Source of the DNA: PALSA-505 sp963762615
Lineage (GTDB): Bacteria > Actinomycetota > Actinomycetes > Streptosporangiales > Streptosporangiaceae
Length of the DNA: 64,000 bases
NCBI GenBank assembly: GCA_963762615.1
Contig: CAVXLG010000003.1
Coordinates: 921,806 to 985,805 of the forward strand
Reading direction: 5' to 3'
Of the stretch, positions 48,651-57,384 are shown piece after piece (the first letter of the stretch is position 1; each line of letters starts with the position of its first letter). Under the pieces are notes generated by a model that worked only from the letters and a program-made list of their open reading frames with translations, did not search any database and was not told the origin of the DNA. The translations under genes were made by a program, and so were the position numbers.

Positions 48651-49454
48651 ATGCGCGCAGACCGCCGCGACGCGCTGTTGGACTTCCTGCTGATGGCGGT
48701 CGCGGAAGAGGGCACTACACCGTTCGCGACGGACGTCGTCGCTGGCCTGCGCAAAGTGGTTCGGTGCGAGGCGGTCTCCTACTGGGAGTGGAGTCCGCAG
48801 GAGCTGCTGGAGCTCTCGCTGGCCGCCGATGACCCGGAGTCGACCTTGTCGGTCTGGCAGGTATATCCGCAGGTCAGGCACGACGATCCACTCGCCGGTG
48901 GGACTTCGCAGGGGAGCCCGTTGCCCAACCGCGAGTGGCTCGGGCGGGCTCTGGCGATCTCCGACTTCATCAGCGATCGTGAGTTTCGCCGCCGTGGGCT
49001 CTACGCGGAGGTCTGCAAGCCGCTGGGCGTGCGGGCGGTGATGAAGGTGTTCCTACCCGCGGGCGGGGCGTCCGGCGCGTCGTTCGTCTTCGACACCATC
49101 CGGAGCAGGTTCACCGAGACCGACCGTCTCACTCTCCAGCGCATCGTCCCGCACCTGGGACAACTGCGGCGCAACGCGCACGCGCGCAGGACCTATCCGG
49201 CGCTCATCGACTCCACCGCAGCTGCAAGGATCAGGCTCCTGCGCCTCACGCCACGCGAACGGGTCGTCCTCGCCAGGGCTGCGGCAGGCGAGACGAACAC
49301 CGTGATCGCACAGGCGCTCTTCGTCAGCCCCGGGACCGTCCGCAAGCACCTTGAACACATCTACGACAAGCTCGAAGTCCGCACCCGGACAGAAGCAGCC
49401 GCGATCTACACCCAGGAGCGAGTGGTCATAGCCAGCACCGGTCCGGATCCCTGA
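48651..49454 (+). CDS. LuxR-family regulator
   Basis: A 267-aa protein. The N-terminal 180 residues form a GAF/PAS-like sensor region (VVRCEAVSYWEWSPQELLEL, GVRAVMKVFLPAGGASGASF); the C-terminal HTH is LTPRERVVLARAAAG, IAQALFVSPGTVRKHLEHIY. ATG 48651 follows GTGAGG. Divergent from the lipoprotein gene, its possible target. Confidence 0.85.
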   Translation: MRADRRDALLDFLLMAVAEEGTTPFATDVVAGLRKVVRCEAVSYWEWSPQELLELSLAADDPESTLSVWQVYPQVRHDDPLAGGTSQGSPLPNREWLGRALAISDFISDREFRRRGLYAEVCKPLGVRAVMKVFLPAGGASGASFVFDTIRSRFTETDRLTLQRIVPHLGQLRRNAHARRTYPALIDSTAAARIRLLRLTPRERVVLARAAAGETNTVIAQALFVSPGTVRKHLEHIYDKLEVRTRTEAAAIYTQERVVIASTGPDP

Positions 49455-49595
49455 GCAGTGCGGGGACACTCACAGCACCGGCCTCAGGCCGAGTGAATCT
49501 GAGCGGAATCGACCCTGACCCCTCGATGCGAACTCTAGCCGCGACGGACATGCGGATCACTTCATGCCAGGCTTGAGGTACATCCCCGGGTCGCC

Positions 49596-49709
49596 ATGCA
49601 AATCCTTCGGCACAGCAAGATCGCAGTCACGATGGAGCTCTACACCGAAGTACCCTCTGCTGCCACGCGCGCTGCCCTCAAGAGACTCGGGCAGTGGCTC
49701 GACAAGTGA
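49596..49709 (+). pseudogene. Tyrosine integrase C-terminal remnant
   Basis: MQILRHSKIAVTMELYTEVP and the end KRLGQWLDK match the last 40 residues of actinomycete integrases, with the box III-like HS and the catalytic Tyr. Nothing upstream encodes the rest. Confidence 0.7.
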
Positions 49710-50225
49710 ACGCTACCGCTGCACCTTGCTCCTGCACCAAGATCCAAAGAAGCCGATGCCAAGAATCGGAACCGGCTTCTGACCCTGGAGCAGGCCGTGG
49801 CGGTCATCACCGCGGCCGAGACCTTGCCGGTGATGGAATTGCGCCCCGGCCTGAAGGATGTCCGCCGGCCGGCCGAACTGATGTACGCCTACATCGACCT
49901 CAGCCTGCTGGTCGGGGCCCGCACCGAAGAGGCCAGGGCACTGCGCTGGGATCACGTGAACCTGGAAGGCGATACAGATGCTGACCCTCCTGTTCCTCCT
50001 CATGTGGCGGTCTGGCGGTCGGTGCGGGAGCGCGGCGAGACCAAAACTAAGCGGTCCCGCCGCACGCTTGGCCTTCCCCAGATGGCGGCCGGGGCGCTCG
50101 GCGCGCTGCGGGAAAGCCAAGCCCACGAGCGGGCCCTGGCCGGGGCACGATGGCAGGACACCGGGCTGGTGTTCACCACTCATCGCGGCACCGCCTTGGA
50201 CGCGGACCGATCACAGCGGGTGAGC
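49710..50225 (+). pseudogene. Tyrosine integrase catalytic-core remnant
   Basis: The same frame continues with KEADAKNRNRLLTLEQAVAV, IDLSLLVGARTEEARALRWD (catalytic Arg), KTKRSRRTLGLPQ (Lys region) and DTGLVFTTHRGTALD, then ends without the HxxR box or Tyr. The missing C-terminus is like the piece lying upstream of it, so the two are permuted relics of one or two integrases. The open frame runs to 50345 without recognisable sequence. Confidence 0.7.
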
Positions 50226-50654
50226 AATTGCGGAGCGCTTCATCTCGTAATGCTGTCGCCGAAGTTGCCGGTTACGGCCTGGCTCACCGGAGTCCATGCC
50301 AGGCGTGATCGCACGCAGAACGTCCCGTTCGGAACAGTTCTCTGACCAGCTGCTGGTCGGCCTGTTGGTAGACAACCGGGCGGTGAGCGGCTGGGCGAGA
50401 GACGCATCGGTTTCTGCCTCCCTGGCGGCCTTGCTCATAACGTTCGCGAACGCCGCAGCGGGGATCCGCCATGTTCCGCGGTCAGCCCTCCGGGCCCGCG
50501 TGTTTTGGCGAGGTGGTCATTTCACACCACGCCAAGAGACCGGCTCAGGCAAGCCGACGACCGGGCGCCGCCGGAATGACCTCCGTGCGTGGCCTGACTG
50601 CCGCTTGAAACTCGGGCATGAGCTACATGGACGCGGGTTGCATATGGTGTGGGC
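50226..50654. other. Gene-poor stretch before the TOTE-like gene
   Basis: No gene or strong promoter recognised; presumably decayed integrase flank and the promoter of the next gene. Confidence 0.4.
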
Positions 50655-53042
50655 GTGACTGAGATTCCCGCGGCTGTGGCTGCGGAACTGGCGCGGCTGC
50701 GGTCGGAGAACGCGCGCCTGCTGAAGATGCTGGAACTGAGCCCGCGGCAGGCCGCGCCACCCGGTCCGGCGCAGGCCGGCTTCTTCGATGCGCCGCCGGG
50801 ACCGGTCCATAGAGACTCACCCAATGACGCGAAGGTGGCGTTCTTCCGGGCTCTGTTCGCGGCGCGTACCGACATCTACGCCACCAGGATCGAGAATTCT
50901 CGTACCGGCTGGAAGGGCTGGCTCCCGGCGGTGCGCGGCGGGTGGCAGCGCCGGATCCCGCATGAGAAGCGGGACTACCTGCCGTTGACCACGGATGTGC
51001 TGGCTGCTCATCTGAAGGGCGATGTGCACGTCGGCGTTTATCCGCTGCTGGACGGCGACAGATGCTGGTGGCTGGCCGCTGACTTCGACGGGCACGATGC
51101 GCTGACCGAGGCGCTCATGTACGTCAAGGCGGGGCGGGCGTTCGGGGTGTCGGTGGCGCTGGAGGTGTCGCGTTCCGGGGTGGGTATGCACGCGTGGGTT
51201 TTCTTCACCGCGCCAGTGCCGGCGGAGACTGCGCGGCGACTGGGCACCGGACTGCTCCGTGAGGCGATGGCGATTCGCGGGAAGGTGAACCTGGCCAGTT
51301 ATGACCGGCTGTTCCCGTCCCAGGATCTGCTCCCGGTCGGCGGTGTCGGAAACCTGATTGCGCTGCCGCTGTTCCGGTCGGCCCGCGACCGCAACGCGAC
51401 GGTGTTCCTGAACCTGGCGAATCTCGAACCGCACCAGGATCAGTGGTCTTACCTGTCCACGCTTGGCCGTATGACGCCTAAGGAGGTGAGCCGGGCCGCG
51501 GACAAGGCCGGGCGGATCCCGGCGGGCAGCGAGGTCACCAGGCTTGCCGCGCCAGTCTCCACGAAGATCCGGCCGGAGGCGGCGACTCTGGTCCGGGCCC
51601 GGCTCGGTGCGGGCATCCGGGTCAACCTGGCCGACCTGACGCCCGCGCTCGCCGCGTCACTGCGGCACGCTGCCTCGATGCACAACCCGCAGTTCTACGA
51701 GAAGCAGCGGATGCGCGCCTCCACCTGGGACGTCCCTCGCTTCCTGCAGTTCTTCGACGAGACCATCGATGGCGGCCTGATCGTCCCGCGCGGCACGCTC
51801 ACCACCGTGAGCGAACTCGCCGCGCAGGCAGGCAGCAAGCTGGACCTGGCCGATGAGCGCGCGGTCGGTACCACGCAGGCAATCACCTGCTCGGCCGTGC
51901 TGACCGAGCCGCAACAGGCGGCTGTCCAGGTCTTGACCGGGCACGATCTGGGGGTGCTGGTCGCGCCGCCCGGAACCGGCAAGACCGTGATTGCATGCGC
52001 GGTCATCGCCGCGCATCAGGTCTCCACTCTCGTCCTAGTGGACCGGAAGACGCTCGCGGACCAATGGCGGGCCAAGATCGCTGAGTTCCTCGGCGTCAAA
52101 GCCGGGCAGCTTGGCGGCGGCCGGACCAAGCTGCGCGGCTCCATCGATGTCGCCACCTTGCAGACCCTGTCCCGCCGCGATGACGTCGCGGACCTGACCG
52201 CCGGGTACGGCCTTATCGTCGCCGACGAATGCCATCACGTCCCGGCCGCCGCGTTCGAGCACGCGGTCAGGCAGATCCCGGCACGGCGCTGGCTCGGGCT
52301 GACCGCCACCCCGTACCGCCGCGACAAGCTCGACGACCTGATCGCCATGCAAGTGGGACCGGTCCGGCATACCATCGCGCTTTCCCGCGACGCAGCCGGC
52401 CAGGACACGCTTCTGGGCATCGGCCGGCCGATCCCCGTGTTGTACGTTCACCCGACTGCGTACCGGTACGACGGCGACGCCGACCCGTCCCGCCCTGGCG
52501 GCATGACGACCATCTACCGGCATCTGGCCGCTGATGAGCAGCGCGCTCGGCAGGTCATCGCGGATGTCCTCGCCGCACTCAGCAAGGACCGCAACTGCCT
52601 GGTCCTCACCAACCGGACCAGCCATCTGGAAAAGTTCGCCGACTTGCTACGCGAGGCTGGGCACGACCCGGTTACTCTTCGCGGCGGGATGGGTGCCAAG
52701 AGCCGCGCGGCGGCGCTGGCCCGCCTGCAGCCGCAGCTCGGCGGGCCGCCACTCCTGGTCGTGGCCACCGGCCCGTACGCTGGCGAAGGCTTCGACTGCC
52801 CGGCCCTGGATACCTTGTTCCTTGCCGCGCCGGTCGCCAACAAGGGCAGCCTGACCCAGTACGTAGGCCGGATCCTGCGCTCGCATGAGAACAAGACCAC
52901 GGCCGAAGTCCACGACTACCTCGATCAGCGGACTGGCGTCCTCGCTGCCATGCTCGCCAAACGCGCGCCCGGCTACGCCGGTCTCGGCTTCTCCGACCCG
53001 CGCAGGCTCGAACTCACTCCAAGCGCCAGCACGGACAGCTAA
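50655..53042 (+). CDS. TOTE-type primase-helicase (AEP domain plus SF2 helicase)
   Basis: A 795-aa conflict-system protein. A leucine-rich coiled coil (AAELARLRSENARLLKMLEL) opens it. An archaeo-eukaryotic primase domain follows, with the metal pair in WWLAADFDGHD (about 140), RSGVGMHAWVFF, and DLLPVGGVGNLIALPLF. Then an SF2 helicase: Walker A APPGTGKT (about 436), DECHH (about 523), LTATPYR and QYVGRILRS. I recall this pairing as the TOTE conflict family, thought to act against invading DNA. The partner genes usual in larger systems are not obvious; a HigBA module follows 80 bases later. GTG 50655 chosen; GTG 50649 also in frame. Confidence 0.88.
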   Translation: MTEIPAAVAAELARLRSENARLLKMLELSPRQAAPPGPAQAGFFDAPPGPVHRDSPNDAKVAFFRALFAARTDIYATRIENSRTGWKGWLPAVRGGWQRRIPHEKRDYLPLTTDVLAAHLKGDVHVGVYPLLDGDRCWWLAADFDGHDALTEALMYVKAGRAFGVSVALEVSRSGVGMHAWVFFTAPVPAETARRLGTGLLREAMAIRGKVNLASYDRLFPSQDLLPVGGVGNLIALPLFRSARDRNATVFLNLANLEPHQDQWSYLSTLGRMTPKEVSRAADKAGRIPAGSEVTRLAAPVSTKIRPEAATLVRARLGAGIRVNLADLTPALAASLRHAASMHNPQFYEKQRMRASTWDVPRFLQFFDETIDGGLIVPRGTLTTVSELAAQAGSKLDLADERAVGTTQAITCSAVLTEPQQAAVQVLTGHDLGVLVAPPGTGKTVIACAVIAAHQVSTLVLVDRKTLADQWRAKIAEFLGVKAGQLGGGRTKLRGSIDVATLQTLSRRDDVADLTAGYGLIVADECHHVPAAAFEHAVRQIPARRWLGLTATPYRRDKLDDLIAMQVGPVRHTIALSRDAAGQDTLLGIGRPIPVLYVHPTAYRYDGDADPSRPGGMTTIYRHLAADEQRARQVIADVLAALSKDRNCLVLTNRTSHLEKFADLLREAGHDPVTLRGGMGAKSRAAALARLQPQLGGPPLLVVATGPYAGEGFDCPALDTLFLAAPVANKGSLTQYVGRILRSHENKTTAEVHDYLDQRTGVLAAMLAKRAPGYAGLGFSDPRRLELTPSASTDS

Positions 53043-53122
53043 CCGGCTCCGCAAGCCATAAAATATTACGCTGATGTGATATCATGTCTGGGTAATGCTA
53101 CCGCTGCGGAGAGGCAGCTGAC

Positions 53123-53488
53123 GTGGCCTATGTCCTGGTCATGACACCGGAGGTCCGGGCGTGGTTGCACGACCTGCGCAAGCGTGACCGGGCCAGCGCG
53201 ATCCAGGTCGGCCAGGCCATCGGCATGCTGCTCGAAGCCGGGCCGGAGCTGGGCCGCCCGCTCGCCGACCGCGTCCAGCACTCCCGGCTGAGCAACCTGA
53301 AGGAACTGCGGCCAGGCTCCGCCCGGCGCAGCGAGATCCGCATCCTGTATATCTTCGATCCCCGGCGGAACGCGGTTCTGCTGGTAGCCGGAGATAAGGC
53401 TGGAAAATGGGAGGCCTGGTACCGCCAGGCGATCCCGCTGGCCGAGCAGCGTTACGAGGACTACCTGAAACAAGAGGACATCCGATGA
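53123..53488 (+). CDS. HigB/RelE-type toxin
   Basis: A 121-aa toxin likely to cut mRNA: RAWLHDLRKRDRASAIQVGQ, ADRVQHSRLSNLKELRPGS, RRSEIRILYIFDPRRNAVLL and GDKAGKWEAWYRQAIPLAEQ are typical of the phage-type HigB family. The upstream region is AT-rich with TGATATCA (53077-53084), a possible operator half. Its TGA overlaps the antitoxin ATG. Confidence 0.88.
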   Translation: MAYVLVMTPEVRAWLHDLRKRDRASAIQVGQAIGMLLEAGPELGRPLADRVQHSRLSNLKELRPGSARRSEIRILYIFDPRRNAVLLVAGDKAGKWEAWYRQAIPLAEQRYEDYLKQEDIR

Positions 53489-53835
53489 GCAGCGAACTCC
53501 ACCACTACACCCGGGATGAGTTCCTCGCCGAGTTCTATCCCGATCCTGCCGACAAGGCCGCCATCGCCGCCGGGATGAAGCAACTACGCGCCGAGCAGCG
53601 CGCCTTCCGGCTCGCCGAGATGCGCCGCCGCCTCGGCATCACCCAGGCCCAGGTCGCTGCCCGGATGGGCATCACCCAGGGCCGCGTGTCCGCCATCGAG
53701 CACGCCAAGCCTGGCACCACCGAACTGCGCACCCTGGCCGCCTACGTCGAAGCCCTCGGCGGCCGCCTGGAGATCATCGCCGACTTCGGCGACCAGCGGC
53801 TCGCCTTCACCGAACCCGGCACCGAAGCAGCCTGA
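53485..53835 (+). CDS. HigA-type antitoxin (XRE)
   Basis: A 116-aa protein: helical N-part, then the HTH RRRLGITQAQVAARMGITQ, GRVSAIEHAKPGTTELRTLA and YVEALGGRLEIIADFGDQRL. It would bind toxin and repress the operon. ATGA overlap gives toxin-first order, the HigBA layout. Confidence 0.88.
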   Translation: MSSELHHYTRDEFLAEFYPDPADKAAIAAGMKQLRAEQRAFRLAEMRRRLGITQAQVAARMGITQGRVSAIEHAKPGTTELRTLAAYVEALGGRLEIIADFGDQRLAFTEPGTEAA

Positions 53836-54490
53836 TCTGATCAGTACCCGCGACCTACCAGAAACTCTGCGGTGAAGGCGAACCGGAAAATCCTCCACAA
53901 CACCTACAGAACAAGCCGATGCTTCAGCGCATAACATCCACTCCGGCGTCATCCGGAGCCACAGACGATGGCGAACGGTCCTCACGCACAACGATGCCTC
54001 TTCGCGCGGGAGCCAGGAGCGGGACCAGTCACAGAAAGTGACGTTGGGCTGAGTGCCCAAGCGGCCTGCCGAATACGCAACGCTCGGCTTCATAGACCCA
54101 CCCCGCATCCAAGAACGCGGTTCACCAACCGCAGCACCCGGCCTTCGGTATTTCGCTGCTGAGTAGGGTTACAGACCCAATAGTCCCCACCTTCCGCCTA
54201 ATCGGTTATCCAAGTTCAGTTCGAATTTAGCCTGTGAGCTGCAGAGTTCCCTTACGGAATCGAACCGTAGACCTTCTCCTTACCATGAACACGGCAGGCC
54301 ACCCCAGGGTCCCTACCTGCACTGATAGCGTCAACGGTCCGCCCAGGACGCCCAGAATGCACACACTTTCCACCGCACTCGGTCCACGATTCGTTCCACG
54401 ACCGTGGCCAACCCGTCATTACGCTGAGTAACTGGCGCTGTGACCAGCTCCCGGTGCTGGCTCCATGAGAGCACGCTTATCGCCAGACGG
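53836..54490. other. Gene-poor stretch holding a tRNA remnant
   Basis: No gene. AT content is higher than the neighbours. It contains the tRNA 3'-half at 54245-54286 and other weak tRNA-like words, suggesting old integration scars. Confidence 0.5.
54245..54286 (-). other. 3' half of a tRNA-Thr(GGT)-like gene, possible attachment scar
   Basis: On the minus strand: anticodon loop ATGGTAA with U33, the 3' stem strand GGAGA, variable AGGTC, a perfect 5-bp T stem (TACGG/CCGTA) with loop TTCGATT, then acceptor strand AGGGAAC. The 5' half is absent: sequence before the loop does not pair. Integrases often use this tRNA half as att core. Confidence 0.6.
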
Positions 54491-54796
54491 TCAGCCCGCC
54501 GCCCGGAGCGGCCGGATCCCCTCGAGGGCATCGCCCAGCCGGTCCTTCTCCACCTCAAGGTCATACCGGGACTGCAGGTTGATCCAGAACCGTTCCGAGG
54601 TGCCGAAGAACCGCGCCAGCCGCAGCGCGGTGTCCGCGCTGACCCGGCGCTGGCCGTGCACGATCTCATTGATCCGCCGGGCCGGCACCCCGATCTGCTT
54701 GGCCAGCTGGTACTGGCTCACTCCCAGCGGCTTCAGGAATTCCTCCAGCAGGATCTCGCCCGGGTGCACCGGCGCCATCACCGTGACCTCTGCCAT
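54491..54796 (-). CDS. HigA-family antidote
   Basis: A 101-aa protein beginning MAEVTVMAPVHPGEILLEEF, then LAKQIGVPARRINEIVHGQR and FGTSERFWINLQSRYDLEVE, the HigA/VapI addiction-antidote pattern. GGAGGGAGG precedes it. The usual HigB partner of this class (about 90 aa) is not directly adjacent; the only toxin next to it is the broken one at 54866-55349. Confidence 0.88.
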   Translation of the reverse strand: MAEVTVMAPVHPGEILLEEFLKPLGVSQYQLAKQIGVPARRINEIVHGQRRVSADTALRLARFFGTSERFWINLQSRYDLEVEKDRLGDALEGIRPLRAAG

Positions 54797-54865
54797 GTCC
54801 GCCTCCCTCCTAGTGGTAGTCGGTGATCTCCACGTCCTCCGGGCCGGCGTCGTCCGGTATCGCCG

Positions 54866-55349
54866 CTATGTTGCAATCCGTCGCGGGTAGTTCCGCCGGT
54901 ACTCGTCACCGAGATCGCGAACGCTCTTATAGTCACGCTCGGAGAAGACCGTCCGCCAGGGCTTTCGCATGCCGGTGATCACCGCGATCGCCGGCCTCGG
55001 CAGTCCGCGTCTGCCCAGCTCCTCCGCCGCTGCGTTTTCCAGCAGGCAGAACAGCCGGAACTGCTCGCGGCCCGGCCCGGTCAGCCGGATCTCATACCAG
55101 CCGTTCATCGAGCCGTGCATGGCCTCCCACTTGCCGCCCCCTGAGAACCGAGGCGGTGGGGCCCGCGGCGACCGCGTCCAGGACCGCCGTGAACTCCGCG
55201 TCGATCTTGCCAGGGCAGCCGTCAAGGAACTTCAGGGCGGGAACCGATCCGTCCGGCGCCATGTAATAGATGACCGCCCATGGCTCCCGGCCACCGGGCT
55301 GGCGGCCGCCCTGTGCCCGGGAACTGGCTGCCCGGCGCCGCGGGGACAT
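54866..55349 (-). pseudogene. Gp49-like/RelE-type toxin, frameshifted
   Basis: Two overlapping frames make one toxin. The N-part gives PWAVIYYMAPDGSVPALKFL and DAEFTAVLDAVAAGPT. After a shift near 55150 the second frame gives PPRFSGGGKWEAMHGSMNGW, YEIRLTGPGREQFRLFCLLE and RKPWRTVFSERDYKSVRDLG. One base indel separates them, so no active toxin is made unless the indel is a sequence error. Confidence 0.7.
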
Positions 55350-55373
55350 GCGCCGACGATAACCGTCCCGGCC

Positions 55374-55733
55374 TTACGAGGCCGCCTTATCGCGCTCAGC
55401 CGGGCGCGAAGCTGGCTCCTTGCTCGCCGTCCTTGGCACTACCTGAAGCTCGGCACCCAGAGCCTCTGCGATCGCCGCGACCAGCGGAAGCTCAGGGCGG
55501 GCCTGGTCTGCGGTGAACAGCCGCCGGATGGTGGAGGCGTTGCGGTTGATCCGCCGTGCGAGCTCGGCCTTGGACATCCCCATGTCAGCCCGCAGCGCGT
55601 CCAGTTGCCTGATCACCGCGTCCGTCTGGGCGATCTCACCAGCGATGCGCTCATACGCTGCCCGGTACTCGGGGTCTCGCATCCGCCGCGCCCGGCGGCG
55701 CTCGTGCAGGTCACCATTGAGCGTTTCTGCCAT
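55374..55733 (-). CDS. XRE-type antitoxin
   Basis: A 119-aa protein with a helical N-part (RRMRDPEYRAAYERIAGEI) and HTH ADMGMSKAELARRINRNAST plus a tail ending in EPASRPAERDKAAS. GGAGG before the ATG. It precedes the toxin remnant by 24 bases; a long inverted repeat upstream is its likely operator. Confidence 0.82.
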   Translation of the reverse strand: MAETLNGDLHERRRARRMRDPEYRAAYERIAGEIAQTDAVIRQLDALRADMGMSKAELARRINRNASTIRRLFTADQARPELPLVAAIAEALGAELQVVPRTASKEPASRPAERDKAAS

Positions 55734-55747
55734 CGCAGCCCTCCGTG

Positions 55748-55789
55748 TGTTGCATAGAGGATACGGTTCAGTGTATCTCTTAAGCAACA
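55748..55789 (-). promoter_or_regulatory. Operator/promoter of the antitoxin gene
   Basis: 17-bp arms (TGTTGCATAGAGGATAC and GTATCTCTTAAGCAACA) around an 8-base centre, 13 of 17 positions complementary, 15 bases before the XRE start. Confidence 0.6.
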
Positions 55790-55899
55790 GTTTACGACCG
55801 GGCCGGATCAGATCCTGCGCCAGGGCCGACCTTGATCAACCGAGACCAGCGTTGCGCGTCCTCGGGCAGCATCAGTACCGCACGCGCCGGGCGGATTCT

Positions 55900-56461
55900 G
55901 CCTCCACTCCCGGCGGGCCTGTTCGCGCACTCACGCTGAGCGCCTCGCGGCCGACGCGCCCAACCCCAGCGCGGAATCTCTGTCGGTGTACGGCTCACTG
56001 CTGCTGCGCGGTGCTCTCGCCGCCGCACATGCCGAAAACCGCGACGGCAGCGTGACGCTGCTAGACGAGGCCGGTCAGGCCGGTTCTCGGCTGGGCAGCG
56101 ATTACAACCACCGGTGGACGGCATTCGGTCCGGCTAACGTGCTGCTTCACCGGGTCAACGCCGCGGTCCGTCTCGGCGACGCCGGGTCGGCGATCAACTA
56201 CGCTCGCGAGATAAACCTCGATCAGCTGACCGTGACCGAGCGCAGGGCATCGTTCTTCGTGGACACCGCGCAGGCGTTCGGCCAGTGGGGCAAACACGAG
56301 AAGGCCTTCCGGGCCCTGCGCGCTGCCGAGGAACTCGCACCGCAGGAAGTGCGCTCCCGCCCGCCGTCCGCCGCCTGGTCAGCGACCTGCTCGCCACTGC
56401 GCCTCCCACCGTCCGGCCCCACCTCAACGAATTCGCTGCCCGCATCGGGGCTACGAGATGA
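55900..56461 (+). pseudogene. C-terminal remnant of an XRE-TPR regulator
   Basis: HAERLAADAPNPSAESLSVY, GSLLLRGALAAAHAENRDGS, DYNHRWTAFGPANVLLHRVN and LTVTERRASFFVDTAQAFGQ match the TPR part of XRE regulators that pair with flavoprotein genes. The N-terminal HTH is missing, and one base is lost near 56350; the shifted frame gives VRRLVSDLLATAPPTVRPHL and a TGA that overlaps the ATG of the flavoprotein gene. Confidence 0.7.
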
Positions 56462-57303
56462 GACAACCAGCCGAGGGCCGGGTTCTCTATGTGATCGTGT
56501 GCGGAGCAGGACCCGCAGGAGAGGTCGGACGACTGGTGGAACTGGCTCATGACCGCGGCTGGAACGTCCAGATCATCGCGACGCCAGCGGCGCTGGCGTT
56601 CATCGACGCGCCCAAGCTCGAAGCCCAGAGCGGCCGGCCCGTGCGCAGTGAATACCGCAGCCCCGGCGAACTCAGGTCCCCGCAGGCCGATGCAATCATC
56701 GTCGCACCCGCGACCTACAACACGATCAACAAGTGGGCCAACGGGATCAGCGACACCTACGCTCTCGGCATCCTCGCCGAAGCCCCGGGCCTCGGCATCC
56801 CCGTCGTTGTGCTGCCCTTCGTCAACTCTGCTCTCGCCGGACGCGCGCCCTTCAAGGAGAGCATGAACGAACTGCGCGGCGAGGGCATCCGGATTCTGCT
56901 CGGGCCCGGCGAGTTCGAGCCGCATCCACGCGGATCCGGTGGCGACAGAATCTCTGAGTTTCCCTGGCAACTCGCCATGGCATCAGTCCCTAACGATCCG
57001 GAACGTGCCCCGCGCGACGCCGAGCTGGGAGTCGCCGGGGCCTCGATGTCACCGGGCATGCGGAAGATGACAGCCCGCGCCGCCGCCGCACTGCCATTCG
57101 CCAGGGCCGGCAGCCTGCTCGCCGATCTGGCCGGCATCCGCCTCAGCGCCCGGCGGATCGAGCGCAGTTCCGAGGCCGATGGCCAGGCTGCTGCCGCGGC
57201 CATCGCCCGCCAGGCCAGCGCGGTCGCCGCCCGCAGGCTGGCCGTGCTCCCGGCTGCGGGGCCGCTCCCGGACAAGCTTTACATCGCCATTTATGCCGCG
57301 TAG
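56458..57303 (+). CDS. HFCD-type flavoprotein fused to a transposase fragment
   Basis: A 281-aa ORF. Residues 1-175 are a flavoprotein of the PPC-decarboxylase type: VLYVIVCGAGPAGEVGRLVE, VVAPATYNTINKWANGISD-like segment (seen as IIVAPATYNTINKWANGISD), and ISEFPWQLAMA where such proteins normally end. From about 178 it continues as the middle of a transposase (see next entry) and stops at TAG 57301-57303, inside the outer RIT end. It is coupled (ATGA) to the regulator remnant. Probably non-functional as a fusion, though the flavin domain is whole. Confidence 0.75.
   Translation: MRQPAEGRVLYVIVCGAGPAGEVGRLVELAHDRGWNVQIIATPAALAFIDAPKLEAQSGRPVRSEYRSPGELRSPQADAIIVAPATYNTINKWANGISDTYALGILAEAPGLGIPVVVLPFVNSALAGRAPFKESMNELRGEGIRILLGPGEFEPHPRGSGGDRISEFPWQLAMASVPNDPERAPRDAELGVAGASMSPGMRKMTARAAAALPFARAGSLLADLAGIRLSARRIERSSEADGQAAAAAIARQASAVAARRLAVLPAAGPLPDKLYIAIYAA
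56986..57289 (+). mobile_element. ISKra4-like transposase fragment
   Basis: DAELGVAGASMSPGMRKMTA, AALPFARAGSLLADLAGIRL, RRIERSSEADGQAAAAAIAR and PLPDKLYIAI match the region before the first catalytic Asp (IDGTG) of ISKra4 family transposases. It is cut at that Asp by the outer RIT end. No IS ends are visible. Confidence 0.65.
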
Positions 57304-57306
57304 GTG

Positions 57307-57384
57307 ATTATGCCGAGCAGGCCGGTGCTGGCGGGGTTTTGCCCTGGTCAGCGGGCTGGGGCCTGCTGACCTGGTCGGCATAAT
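57307..57384. repeat. Outer RIT end module
   Basis: 78 bp bounded by ATTATGCCGA and TCGGCATAAT; the arms extend to 15 bp with one mismatch. The inner element has the same design (84 bp, ATTAGGCGGAC and GTCCGCATAAT). Another TTATGCCG lies just outside at 57291. Confidence 0.75.

Noticed and set aside
50346..50640. Further integrase or gene fragment
   Set aside because: Frames open by GC only; no motif found.
54030..54130. Possible tRNA-Ser 5' half (GAGTGCCCAAGCGGCC)
   Set aside because: No matching stems or T arm downstream; too weak.
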